A DNA stretch of 64,000 nucleotides. It comes from CBHTSZ01 sp966095765. Lineage in GTDB: Bacteria > Patescibacteriota > Saccharimonadia > Saccharimonadales > Saccharimonadaceae. Below the pieces are notes generated by a model. It worked only from the letters and a program-made list of their open reading frames with translations, was not told the origin of the DNA and ran no database searches. A program made the position numbers and the translations under genes. Positions 23,047-30,640 of this stretch are shown here, in pieces. The first letter of the stretch is position 1; every line of letters begins with the position of its first letter. The stretch spans positions 1-64,000 of the forward strand of contig CBHTSZ010000003.1 in NCBI GenBank assembly GCA_966095765.1, given 5' to 3'.

Positions 23047-23074
23047 CCCGGCAGCAGCCAGCTGCCGGGATTTT
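23047..23074 (+). terminator. terminator after 22602 gene (repeat copy 2)
   Basis: The same 23-base hairpin as at 22494 (stem CCCGGCAGC/GCTGCCGGG, loop AGCCA), followed by ATTTTCATTT. Confidence 0.88.
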
Positions 23075-23098
23075 CATTTCACTCCGGTTTGCATTTTA

Positions 23099-23127
23099 TT
23101 GATATATAGGTTTTAAAATCGTATACT
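23099..23127 (+). promoter_or_regulatory. promoter of 23179 gene
   Basis: TTGATA (23099-23104), 17 bases, TATACT (23122-23127) on the plus strand. Confidence 0.75.
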
Positions 23128-23178
23128 ATAGCCAGTATCATCTCGGCTACCCCAAGAGAACCGAGGAGGTTGCACTTC

Positions 23179-23550
23179 ATGGCATCATCGAAAGGAAGAG
23201 AGAGAAGCTGGAACAACCGGACGATGCGACTGTTCGTGATCACGAAGCGACACGAAAAGCATCAGCGCGAGCTGAAGCAGCGCGAACGGACGCAGCGCCG
23301 GCTCGAACGGCTCTACGCAGGCCAGCGCGAGGAGTACATCACCAAGGTGCTCAACCAGGCCGGTGACGCTGAGTGCTTCGGCGTTCAGTGGGTACCGGGC
23401 GTCGCCTGGGCACGCGGCCCGTCGATCTGGCCTCTCGCCCGCATCTTCGACGAGTTCGTTGGACCCGAATGGAAGATCACTGTCGTTGACGACCTCGACG
23501 ACAGCGGGATACCTGGATGGCTCTTTGAGCGCGTCCGCCTCGCCGCCTAA
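23179..23550 (+). CDS. GC-rich cassette protein, unknown
   Basis: The 123-residue protein has a very basic N-terminal half with a long likely helix (HEKHQRELKQRERTQRRLER near 25-44). The C-terminal half looks globular, with FGVQWVPGVAWARG, WPLARIFDEFVGPEW and a VVDDLDD strand. The ATG at 23179 lies 9 bases after GAGGAGG; an in-frame TTG at 23170 directly abuts the site and is less likely. I do not recognise a family. It is monocistronic, with its own promoter and a 16-bp hairpin behind it. Confidence 0.75.
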   Translation: MASSKGRERSWNNRTMRLFVITKRHEKHQRELKQRERTQRRLERLYAGQREEYITKVLNQAGDAECFGVQWVPGVAWARGPSIWPLARIFDEFVGPEWKITVVDDLDDSGIPGWLFERVRLAA

Positions 23551-23574
23551 GGCCTCGCAACCCCATTGAGCTAG

Positions 23575-23616
23575 AAGCAAACAGCCTCGCTCTGGGACCC
23601 GCGAGGCTGTTTGCTT
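23575..23616 (+). terminator. 16-bp perfect hairpin after 23179 gene
   Basis: Arms 23575-23590 and 23601-23616 are perfectly complementary (AAGCAAACAGCCTCGC and its complement) around a 10-base loop. It has no T-run afterwards, so termination is likely but not certain. Confidence 0.6.
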
Positions 23617-23647
23617 GTAAGGGGGCACTCTATGCTACGATGAAAAC

Positions 23648-23923
23648 ATGAAGAAACCTGAGCCATCTGTCACACCTGTCAAACGCGTCATCGAACTCGA
23701 GGAGCACGTCGCGCACCGGCTCGCAGAAAGCCGCAATAACGCCGTGGCGAGATTCCCCCTTCTCTTTACGATGCTAACGACGTTTGGTATCGTCGCAACC
23801 TTTTATGGGTTTGAACACATGATCGATCAAGTAGAATGGCTCTCAAACAACCCGCTCACACTGCTCGGCGTGGGACTTGGCACCTTGTTGCTCACCGGTG
23901 CACTCTACAAGAAACTCGGCTAA
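23648..23923 (+). CDS. small two-helix membrane protein, unknown
   Basis: The 91-residue protein has a charged N-terminus (about 36 residues) and two hydrophobic segments at about 38-58 and 68-88, separated by a short acidic loop. Unlike the cassettes next to it, it has a -10 box (TACGAT, 23636-23641) six bases before the ATG and no ribosome binding site, so the mRNA is probably leaderless. Its base composition is like that of the housekeeping genes. A stable hairpin follows. No family assigned. Confidence 0.7.
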   Translation: MKKPEPSVTPVKRVIELEEHVAHRLAESRNNAVARFPLLFTMLTTFGIVATFYGFEHMIDQVEWLSNNPLTLLGVGLGTLLLTGALYKKLG

Positions 23924-23929
23924 ATGGTA

Positions 23930-24120
23930 AAGCCCCCACTCCTCGCACGAGAAGTAGGGGCTGTCACCGGAGCACTAGCAGCTCAGGGCTGAACAGATCT
24001 TCGCAAGTGGGTGGTACAGTAGACTTGCTCCCTGAACATCGTTTCCCTCTGTTGGTGAAGGGCGGAGTCTCCACCTAGGGTGACGTTGACACCGTCGCAC
24101 GCCGTGCTATCAACAGTAAC
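23930..24120 (-). ncRNA. candidate structured small RNA (unassigned)
   Basis: This gap of about 280 bases between the 23648 gene and tuf has a minus-strand promoter at its tuf side and a strong hairpin at the other end (23932-23962 region, AGCCCC...GGGGCT). In between lie further hairpins: GTTGA/TCAAC with an inner GCAC/GTGC, GGTG/CACC, and TCAGGG/CCCTGA enclosing GCAAGT/ACTTGC. The length of about 190 bases is similar to 6S RNA, and the plus strand shows TTCGCAAGTGGG, reminiscent of 6S, but the promoter is on the other strand. I cannot assign a class. Confidence 0.4.
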
Positions 24121-24126
24121 TCCATA

Positions 24127-24155
24127 AGCATACAAGGTAACTGCAGTCTGTGCAA
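24127..24155 (-). promoter_or_regulatory. promoter of candidate small RNA
   Basis: TTGCAC (24150-24155), 17 bases, TATGCT (24127-24132) on the minus strand, immediately after the tuf terminator. Confidence 0.5.
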
Positions 24156-24187
24156 TAAAAATACCCCTGGAGAACCAGGGGTATTTT
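24156..24187. terminator. terminator after tuf
   Basis: ATACCCCTGG/CCAGGGGTAT with an AGAA loop, flanked by A and T runs. It stops tuf transcription on the minus strand and could act in both directions. Confidence 0.9.
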
Positions 24188-24205
24188 GTGCAGTAAAAGG
24201 GTTTA

Positions 24206-25393
24206 CTACTTGGTGATGCTCGTAACAACACCAGCACCAACAGTACGGCCACCTTCGCGGATAGCGAAGTTAAGACCCTGCTCCATAGCGATAGGAGCGA
24301 GGAGCTTGACCTTGAAGGTAAGAGTGTCACCAGGCATGACCATTTCCTTGTCAGCTGGGAGCTCAACTTCACCAGTTACGTCCGTAGTACGGAAGTAGAA
24401 CTGTGGCTTGTAACCCTTGAAGAATGGAGTGTGGCGACCACCCTCTTCCTTCGTAAGGATGTAAACCTCAGCCTCGAACTCAGTGTGTGGAGTGATGCTG
24501 CCTGGCTTCGCGATAACCTGACCGCGCTCGATGTCGTCGCGCTCGATACCACGGAGGAGGAGACCAGCGTTGTCACCAGCCTGACCTTGGTCAAGGTTCT
24601 TCTTGAAGGCTTCGATGCCGGTTACGACAGTCTTCTGAGCCTTTTCCTTGATCCCAACGATTTCAACTTCGTCGTTAAGCTTGACGATACCAGTCTCGAT
24701 ACGACCAGTAGCAACCGTACCACGACCCTTGATTGAGAAGACGTCCTCAATAGGCATCAGGAATGGCTTGTCGAGGTCGCGAGTTGGCTCTTCGACCCAG
24801 TTGTCCATAGCGCTTACGAGTTCCATGATAGCGTCTTCGTACTTCGCGTCACCTTCGAGGGCCTTAAGAGCAGAACCCTTGATGATAGGAGCGTTGTCGC
24901 CGTCGAAGCCGTTCTTTGAAAGGAGTTCACGAACGTCCATTTCAACGAGCTCAACGAGTTCTTCGTCAGCCATGTCCATCTTGTTAAGGAAGACGAGGAT
25001 CTTTGGCACACCAACCTGACGAGCAAGCAGAACGTGCTCGCGAGTCTGTGGCATAGGACCGTCAGCAGCAGAAACGACGAGGATAGCACCGTCAACCTGT
25101 GCGGCACCGGTGATCATGTTCTTGACGTAGTCTGCGTGACCAGGCATGTCAACGTGAGCGTAGTGACGCTTTTCTGACTCATATTCCTGGTGAGAGGTAG
25201 CGATGGTAATACCACGAGCCTTCTCTTCTGGTGCGTTGTCGATCTGGTCGTACGCAATTGGTTTGTTGACGTCGCTTGGAAGCTTCTTTGCGAGTACAGC
25301 GGTGATAGCTGCAGTCAAAGTCGTCTTACCGTGGTCGACGTGACCCATAGTACCTACGTTGACGTGAGGCTTGCTTCGGTCAAAATCTGCCAT
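24206..25393 (-). CDS. tuf: elongation factor Tu
   Basis: EF-Tu delivers aminoacyl-tRNA to the ribosome as a GTP complex. Its 395 residues comprise the G domain (GHVDHGKTT at 18-26, MPGHADYVKN near 81, NKMD near 136) and two beta-barrel domains. The normally conserved Cys of DCPGHADY is Met here. The gene is monocistronic with a strong promoter about 70 bases upstream. In many bacteria it follows fusA directly, but here a two-gene insert (25506-26883) separates the two. Confidence 0.98.
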   Translation of the reverse strand: MADFDRSKPHVNVGTMGHVDHGKTTLTAAITAVLAKKLPSDVNKPIAYDQIDNAPEEKARGITIATSHQEYESEKRHYAHVDMPGHADYVKNMITGAAQVDGAILVVSAADGPMPQTREHVLLARQVGVPKILVFLNKMDMADEELVELVEMDVRELLSKNGFDGDNAPIIKGSALKALEGDAKYEDAIMELVSAMDNWVEEPTRDLDKPFLMPIEDVFSIKGRGTVATGRIETGIVKLNDEVEIVGIKEKAQKTVVTGIEAFKKNLDQGQAGDNAGLLLRGIERDDIERGQVIAKPGSITPHTEFEAEVYILTKEEGGRHTPFFKGYKPQFYFRTTDVTGEVELPADKEMVMPGDTLTFKVKLLAPIAMEQGLNFAIREGGRTVGAGVVTSITK

Positions 25394-25460
25394 GTGTAGT
25401 TCTCCTACGTTAAATTATTTTTAGTGCATGGAAATAAATCTCGCAGCACGTATGGGGTAG

Positions 25461-25489
25461 ATTATAGTGGTTTTATACCGGTATGTAAA
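25461..25489 (-). promoter_or_regulatory. tuf promoter
   Basis: -35 TTTACA (25484-25489), 17 bases, -10 TATAAT (25461-25466) on the minus strand; ribosome binding site AGGAG before the ATG. Confidence 0.88.
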
Positions 25490-25505
25490 GAGATGAGCAG
25501 AGGAA

Positions 25506-26219
25506 TTAACTCTCGGTCGTATCGTCGTTTGCACGAGGTGAATCAGGCGGTGTCATATAGTGCATTTGCTCCACGATATAGCGGTATGCCAAGTTACGAT
25601 ATACGGCAATCTCAGTCGGAAGCATGAGCTTGTGAGCGACGAGTGACTGCTGTATCTGCAAAAGGTTGGCGCACGCTGGATCATCCTTGGGATCAAGATA
25701 GTCCTCTTGGTAGCTCCGCTGGATAACAAGCAGCTCAAACACCTCCTTGCCGATCAGACGACCGAGCCGCATCGGACAGGTCAGCTCCTGCTCACAAGCC
25801 ACCGATCCAGATTCATCGCCAGTGATACACTCTTCATGACCCACCTCTTCACCCGCAAGCGATAGGTCAAAGATCATCTCGATACGCTTTGGCGTGAGCT
25901 GCTCCAACGGGAGCGGACATTCGAACAGATGCTGGTTAAGCAGTCGAAGCGGGACAAGCTTATACTCGAGTGCTAGCTCGGCCACACTAAACTCGCTGAG
26001 GGTACCCGTAGGGAGTAGTTCCCCAACCCCCTCGATGACCCGAATGTCATCCAGGTCAAGCTTTTCCAGCATGTCATAACATGCCATCGCGAGGCGCGAA
26101 CGGTTGTTTTCTGCATCCGCCTCGCCATCAGCCTCAAAAGCCGCAACATCAAGGAAGTATCGTTTCAGATCATCCAGAAATGGATCATGGTTGGCCCAGG
26201 GTTCACGCTCAGGAGTCAT
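25506..26219 (-). CDS. unknown acidic protein, second gene of insert between fusA and tuf
   Basis: The 237-residue mostly helical and acidic protein starts at the ATG at 26219 (MTPEREPWANHDPF); a longer reading from 26261 would lie deep in the upstream gene. It contains a Cys pair region (ECITGDESGSVACEQELTCP near 150-169). No family is recognised. It overlaps the 26209 gene by 11 bases, with a purine-rich site inside that gene's end, so the two are coupled and likely work together. Confidence 0.75.
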   Translation of the reverse strand: MTPEREPWANHDPFLDDLKRYFLDVAAFEADGEADAENNRSRLAMACYDMLEKLDLDDIRVIEGVGELLPTGTLSEFSVAELALEYKLVPLRLLNQHLFECPLPLEQLTPKRIEMIFDLSLAGEEVGHEECITGDESGSVACEQELTCPMRLGRLIGKEVFELLVIQRSYQEDYLDPKDDPACANLLQIQQSLVAHKLMLPTEIAVYRNLAYRYIVEQMHYMTPPDSPRANDDTTES

Positions 26220-26883
26220 CCTCGTCACTCTCCCGTTGTTCTGGGATTCGCCACGAACCATCCGTATCAGTCTGTTCAGGAGGTGGAACGATCTTGTAAC
26301 CGTGGATCATCGCGATGCTTGCGAGACCACGCATGACGTGAGGCCATATGCTCGGTCTTTCACTACCCTGTTCACGCTTACGAAGATTGTGCTGGTGTCT
26401 CGCCGTGTAGGCAACGACCCGTCGAATGTGCTTCTGCTGCCAGTCCGGAGCAACCAACGACTGGCTCGTCGCGGCCTCGAGAAAGCCTCTAAAAAAGAGA
26501 TCAAGGCTACCCTGTCCCCACACCTCGCGACGCATCTGCAGGTTCTGTAAAGCACGGTCGATGAGGGCGCGATCTTCGATGATGACCTCATCGAGATCGG
26601 TGGAGACTTTACGCCCTACTGCCCAGCCAAGCGCAGCCGAGGCTCGGTCGTCGCCGCTATATATCGGGTTTCTCAGCGCTCGACACACGCGAATAACCTT
26701 CCGTTCAATATCACCGCCTTCAGTCTCAGGATCATGGCCTGTGAGCAAAAAGTCTTTCATGGCAATCATGGCATCGACCTCGTCATACTCTCGAGGCTCA
26801 CCGCTAAAACCAAGCGCGTCAAAGAGCGCGTCCGCATGACGCGACTCCATACCCAACTCTGATCGCTCAACCGACCACTTCAT
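26209..26883 (-). CDS. unknown protein, first gene of insert between fusA and tuf
   Basis: The 224-residue, probably all-helical soluble protein has no membrane segment or signal peptide. A Trp/Arg/His-rich middle part (WQQKHIRRVVAYTARHQHN near 148-166) might bind nucleic acid, but this is a guess. It has a promoter of its own, with the ATG 10 bases after the -10 box. With the overlapping 25506 gene it forms a two-gene operon placed between fusA and tuf, two genes that are adjacent in most bacteria. Confidence 0.75.
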   Translation of the reverse strand: MKWSVERSELGMESRHADALFDALGFSGEPREYDEVDAMIAMKDFLLTGHDPETEGGDIERKVIRVCRALRNPIYSGDDRASAALGWAVGRKVSTDLDEVIIEDRALIDRALQNLQMRREVWGQGSLDLFFRGFLEAATSQSLVAPDWQQKHIRRVVAYTARHQHNLRKREQGSERPSIWPHVMRGLASIAMIHGYKIVPPPEQTDTDGSWRIPEQRESDEDDS

Positions 26884-26893
26884 GATTGGGTGA

Positions 26894-26922
26894 AGTGTAC
26901 GCCCATTTCACCGTCCTGACAA
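26894..26922 (-). promoter_or_regulatory. promoter of the 26883-25506 operon
   Basis: -35 TTGTCA (26917-26922), 17 bases, -10 TACACT (26894-26899) on the minus strand. Only about 4 bases of leader remain before the ATG. Confidence 0.75.
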
Positions 26923-26924
26923 GC

Positions 26925-26952
26925 AAAAGCACCACGTCTCCATGGTGCTTTT
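26925..26952. terminator. terminator after fusA
   Basis: AAAAGCACCA/TGGTGCTTTT with an 8-base loop, flanked by A and T residues on both sides. Confidence 0.85.
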
Positions 26953-26974
26953 GTGAGTAGAACCCAAAGAGAAA

Positions 26975-29074
26975 CTACTTCTTTGCGCGTTTCTCGATGA
27001 TCTCTTGCGCGACGTTTGGTGGAACTTCCTCGTACTGAGCGAGCTCCATGGTGCTAGCAGCACGGCCCTGGCTCATCGAACGTAGGTCGCTCGTGTAACC
27101 AAACATGCTCATGAGCGGTACGTATGCGCGGATCAGTTTTGCGCCACCGAGCAAGTCTTCCATTGCGTCGATACGGCCACGTCGTGAGTTAAGGTCTCCG
27201 ATGACATCACCCATGAAGTCTTCAGGGGTTGTGACTTCTACTTTCATGACAGGCTCGAGAAGCACTGGTTTTGCCTTCGGAATACCTTCCTTGACGGCGA
27301 GAACACCGGCAAGGTTGAAGGCGAGTTCACTCGAGTCAACGTCGTGGTAGCTACCATCGTAGAGAGTCGCCTTGACGCCAATCATTGGGTAACCAGCGAT
27401 CACACCACTCTTAAGGGTGTCTTCGATACCCTTCTCAACTGGCTTGCGGTATTCCTGAGGGACGACACCACCCTTGATCTCGTCGGCAAACTCGAAGCCT
27501 TCGCCAGATTCGGTCGGCTCGAAACGGATCCAGACGTCACCGTACTGACCACGACCACCTGATTGCTTGGCGTGCTTACCTTGAGCCTCAGCTGTGCCGC
27601 GAATCGTTTCACGGAAGGCAACCTGTGGCTCACCGATGTTAGCCTCAACGTTGAATTCACGCTTCATACGGTCGATAAGGATGTCGAGGTGAAGCTCACC
27701 CATTCCAGACATGATCGTCTGGCCAGTTTCTTCGTCCGTGTGAACGCGGAACGTTGGGTCTTCTTCAGCGAGGCGTTGGAGAGCGATACCCATCTTTTCC
27801 TGGTCGGCTTTGGTCTTTGGTTCGACAGCAATTGCAACAGGAGGCTCTGGGAACGTGATGCTCTCGAGAGCGATCGGGTGTGCGACGTCACAGAGCGTGT
27901 GTCCGGTAAAGGTACTCTTGAGACCGACAACGGCAGCGATGTCACCAGCGGCAACTTCTTCGATTTCCTCACGCTTGTCGGCGTGCATACGCACGATACG
28001 GCCAACGCGTTCCTTCTCGCCGGTCGTCGTGTTAAGGACGTATGAACCAGCTTTGAGGACGCCTGAGTAGACACGCACGAAGATCAGCTTTCCGACAAAT
28101 GGGTCGGTGGCGATCTTGAAGGCGAGTCCAGCCATAGGCTCTGATGCAGATGGCTTACGCTCAGCCTGCTCACCAGTCTTAGGGTTTACGCCCCAGATGG
28201 CGTCAATGTCGAGCGGGCTTGGCAGGTAGTCGGCCATGATGTCGAGAAGCTTCTCAACGATCACACCACGTCCGTCACCACCACTCACGAGGTAGAAATC
28301 ACCGGCGAGTACGCGCTTGCGAAGTGCAGCCTTGAGTTCAGGTTCGGTGATAGAGTCTTCACCCTGCTCGAGGAACCGCTCAAAGAGCTCGTCATCAGCT
28401 TCGACAGCTGCTTCAACGAGAAGGCTTCGGGCGTTCTTTGCTTTTTCAAGCATGTCAGCTGGAATCTCACCCTGAACAAGCGCCTTGTCGGTGTAGTCAG
28501 AGTAGGTGTATGCCTTCATGTCAACGAGGTCGACGACACCGTTGATGTCCTTTTCAAAGCCGATTGGCAGGTGAACAGGAAGTGCGTGCTTTGAAAGACG
28601 GTTGTGGATAGACTCGAGAGACTTGTAGAAGTCACCACCGGTCTGGTTGATCTTGTTGATGAAACAAATGCGTGGAACACCGTACTTGTTAGCCTGGCGC
28701 CACACGGTCTCAGACTGGGCTTCAACACCCATCTTACCGTCGAAGATCGTTACCGCACCGTCGAGAACACGGAGTGAACGCTCTACCTCTGCGGTAAAGT
28801 CGATGTGTCCCGGGGTGTCGATGATGTTGATCTTGTGATCTTTCCAGAAACAGGTGACGGCAGCTGAGGTGATCGTGATACCACGCTCTTTTTCCTGAGC
28901 CATCCAGTCGGTTGTCGCGCTGTCACCGTCAGCACCACGAACTTCACCAATCTTGTGGTTGATACCGGTTCGGTACAGGATACCTTCGGTTGTCGTGGTC
29001 TTACCGGCATCGATGTGCGCGATAATACCGATGTTGCGGTACCTATCAAGTGGTACGTTTTTTGGTGTAGCCAT
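26975..29074 (-). CDS. fusA: elongation factor G
   Basis: EF-G catalyses GTP-driven translocation and ribosome recycling. The 699 residues have the normal five-domain layout: G domain with AHIDAGKTTTTEG near 18-30, DTPGHIDF near 86, domain II, and domains III-V ending with a KRAKK tail. The base-specificity motif, normally NKxD, reads NKIN (Asn140-Lys-Ile-Asn143, bases 28646-28657). It is the third gene of rpsL-rpsG-fusA, 12 bases after rpsG, and is followed by a terminator. Confidence 0.97.
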   Translation of the reverse strand: MATPKNVPLDRYRNIGIIAHIDAGKTTTTEGILYRTGINHKIGEVRGADGDSATTDWMAQEKERGITITSAAVTCFWKDHKINIIDTPGHIDFTAEVERSLRVLDGAVTIFDGKMGVEAQSETVWRQANKYGVPRICFINKINQTGGDFYKSLESIHNRLSKHALPVHLPIGFEKDINGVVDLVDMKAYTYSDYTDKALVQGEIPADMLEKAKNARSLLVEAAVEADDELFERFLEQGEDSITEPELKAALRKRVLAGDFYLVSGGDGRGVIVEKLLDIMADYLPSPLDIDAIWGVNPKTGEQAERKPSASEPMAGLAFKIATDPFVGKLIFVRVYSGVLKAGSYVLNTTTGEKERVGRIVRMHADKREEIEEVAAGDIAAVVGLKSTFTGHTLCDVAHPIALESITFPEPPVAIAVEPKTKADQEKMGIALQRLAEEDPTFRVHTDEETGQTIMSGMGELHLDILIDRMKREFNVEANIGEPQVAFRETIRGTAEAQGKHAKQSGGRGQYGDVWIRFEPTESGEGFEFADEIKGGVVPQEYRKPVEKGIEDTLKSGVIAGYPMIGVKATLYDGSYHDVDSSELAFNLAGVLAVKEGIPKAKPVLLEPVMKVEVTTPEDFMGDVIGDLNSRRGRIDAMEDLLGGAKLIRAYVPLMSMFGYTSDLRSMSQGRAASTMELAQYEEVPPNVAQEIIEKRAKK

Positions 29075-29086
29075 TATCCCCCCCTA

Positions 29087-29566
29087 TTATCCTCGTGCAA
29101 AGTGTGCGAATGCACGGTTAGCTTCAGCCATCTTGTGGGTGTCTTCCTTCTTCTTGAAGGCAGCACCAGCTTCGTTATATGCGTCGACGATCTCAGCAGC
29201 AAGGCGCTGGTCGTATGGCATACCCTTGCGGGCACGTGCAGCCTGAACGAGCCACATATAGGCGTAGTGGTTCTGGCGGTGACCTTGGATAGGGAATGGA
29301 ATCTGGTAGTTCGCACCACCAACACGGCGAGACTTAACCTCAAAGTTTGGCTGGATGTTCTTGAGCGCCTTTTCGAATACCTCGAGTGGGTCCTCAGACT
29401 TCAGTTTCTTAGCAGCGATCTCAAGAGCACTGTAGACAGCACGCTCTGCAAGGAGCTTTTTACCGTCAAGCATGCTCTTGTTGATAAGACGCTGGACCAG
29501 GATTGACTGGTACTTGCGGTCTGGGTTCAGACGGCGCTGGAGAGTTTTGGTAACTTTACGAGGCAT
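29087..29566 (-). CDS. rpsG: 30S ribosomal protein S7 (uS7)
   Basis: S7 nucleates the 30S head and borders the E site. The 159 residues contain YQSILVQRLINKSMLDGKK near 18, GANYQIPFP near 84 and the ARARKGMPYDQRLAAEI segment. It overlaps rpsL by one base at 29566, as expected for the str operon. Confidence 0.97.
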   Translation of the reverse strand: MPRKVTKTLQRRLNPDRKYQSILVQRLINKSMLDGKKLLAERAVYSALEIAAKKLKSEDPLEVFEKALKNIQPNFEVKSRRVGGANYQIPFPIQGHRQNHYAYMWLVQAARARKGMPYDQRLAAEIVDAYNEAGAAFKKKEDTHKMAEANRAFAHFARG

Positions 29567-29979
29567 TACTTGTCCTCCTTCTTAGCACCGTACTTAGAAC
29601 GGCCCTGCTTACGCTTGCCGACACCCTGGAGGTCGAGTGCACCACGAACGATGTGGTAACGAACACCAGGAAGGTCAGGCACACGACCACCACGGACGAG
29701 CACGACTGCGTGCTCCTGGAGGTTGTGACCTTCACCACCGATGTATGCCCATACTTCCTGACCGTTGGTCAGACGAACACGAGCAACCTTACGGAGCGCT
29801 GAGTTAGGCTTTTTAGGAGTTTTGGTGGTTACCTTGATACAAACACCACGCTTGAGTGGAGCTTGCTGTTCGTAGTAACGGCTCTTGAGCGCGTTGTGGA
29901 TGCGGCCAAGGGCTGGAGACTTCGACTTTTTAGCCGCAGTCTTGCGAGGCTTGCGAACAAGCTGGTTGATAGTTGGCAT
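29566..29979 (-). CDS. rpsL: 30S ribosomal protein S12 (uS12)
   Basis: S12 contacts the decoding centre. The 137 residues include TTKTPKKPNSALRKVARVRL near 50, with the lysines tied to streptomycin response in the usual wild-type form, and EHAVVLVRGGRVPDLPGVRYH. The N-terminal part is about 12 residues longer than in Escherichia coli. It is the first gene of the str transcript, with AGGAGAG before the ATG. Confidence 0.97.
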   Translation of the reverse strand: MPTINQLVRKPRKTAAKKSKSPALGRIHNALKSRYYEQQAPLKRGVCIKVTTKTPKKPNSALRKVARVRLTNGQEVWAYIGGEGHNLQEHAVVLVRGGRVPDLPGVRYHIVRGALDLQGVGKRKQGRSKYGAKKEDK

Positions 29980-29996
29980 GTGAAATGCTCTCCTAT

Positions 29997-30083
29997 TTAC
30001 TTAGTTGATGTGAGCGAGATAACAGCGGTGATAAGCCGCCATTTCCCGGATAACGCCCGCCGAGCAGCACACTCGCGAGGCAT
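29997..30083 (-). CDS. possible 28-codon leader peptide before rpsL
   Basis: A short reading frame (MPRECAARRALSGKWRLITA...) lies in the 150-base rpsL leader and ends 18 bases before the rpsL start. AGGAG lies only 2 bases before its ATG, which is short. It may be chance, or a translated leader that influences rpsL expression. Confidence 0.25.
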   Translation of the reverse strand: MPRECAARRALSGKWRLITAVISLTSTK

Positions 30084-30147
30084 GTCTCCTGAACGTTATG
30101 AGAGTGTACACATTTCTCGTAACTCCAGAAGAGGAAACTCGTCTGTT

Positions 30148-30176
30148 ATCTTAGCAGAAAACCCCTATCCTGTCCA
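30148..30176 (-). promoter_or_regulatory. str operon promoter (rpsL)
   Basis: -35 TGGACA (30171-30176), 17 bases, -10 TAAGAT (30148-30153) on the minus strand. It gives a leader of about 160 bases with potential for pairing. Confidence 0.65.
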
Positions 30177-30188
30177 GACATGAAGAAA

Positions 30189-30246
30189 GCCTTCCGAAGA
30201 AGAGATACCGGAGGATAAACCTCGACGGAAAGCTTCTTCAGAAGGC
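30189..30246 (-). terminator. terminator of 30247 gene
   Basis: Long arms 30189-30202 and 30233-30246 (GCCTTC.GAAGAAG type, one mismatch) enclose a 30-base loop and are followed on the minus strand by TTTCTTCAT. Confidence 0.7.
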
Positions 30247-30537
30247 TCACAGAGCAGTGCTTGGTGACTGGTAGCGGCGCTCCAGTTCAGCCATGATCTC
30301 TTGGATGCGAACGAGATCTGCACGCTTGGTGACGACGTCCGGGAACCGGTAGAAGTCGATCCAGAGGCCGTAGTAGCCTCCACGGATCGTGGCCTCCACG
30401 CCTCGAACGGTAGAAAGTCCGCAGATCTCCCAGATCGCCTTGTCGCGAAGCCGGATGTCGAGGTCGAACGGTACTGTGCACCTGATCGTGCGGCTCGTGG
30501 CGTGATCGATCGTCTCGGGCCGCTTGCGTCCGAACAT
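30247..30537 (-). CDS. GC-rich cassette protein, unknown
   Basis: The 96-residue protein starts with MFGRKRPETIDHATSRTIRC, has an apparent beta-rich middle (RTIRCTVPFDLDIRL and GGYYGLWIDFYRFPD) and a C-terminal helix (RADLVRIQEIMAELERRY). No family is recognised. AGGGG lies 9 bases before the ATG. It has its own near-consensus promoter and a terminator, and GC-rich third positions. It lies between rpsL and rpoC. Confidence 0.75.
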   Translation of the reverse strand: MFGRKRPETIDHATSRTIRCTVPFDLDIRLRDKAIWEICGLSTVRGVEATIRGGYYGLWIDFYRFPDVVTKRADLVRIQEIMAELERRYQSPSTAL

Positions 30538-30588
30538 ATTTTTCTACCCCTGTCTTTCGATGGAATACGAATCGTTCGTTCAAATTAC

Positions 30589-30617
30589 ATAGTAACACTT
30601 TTTATGTTTATTGTCAA
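30589..30617 (-). promoter_or_regulatory. promoter of 30247 gene
   Basis: TTGACA (30612-30617), 17 bases, TACTAT (30589-30594) on the minus strand. Confidence 0.85.
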
Positions 30618-30640
30618 CATAAACCTCGCAGACATGAAAA

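Noticed and set aside
22494..23069. CRISPR-type repeat
   Set aside because: Only two copies of the 23-base hairpin exist, 553 bases apart and each after a gene; they are terminators, not an array.
23975..24160. 6S RNA on the plus strand
   Set aside because: The TTCGCAAGTGGG motif is suggestive, but no plus-strand promoter is visible and the closing stem is weak; the promoter found points the other way. Kept only as an unassigned RNA candidate.
23983..24372. 129-codon minus-strand frame running from tuf into the intergenic region
   Set aside because: It starts inside tuf in another frame and crosses the tuf terminator; the region beyond fits a structured RNA better.
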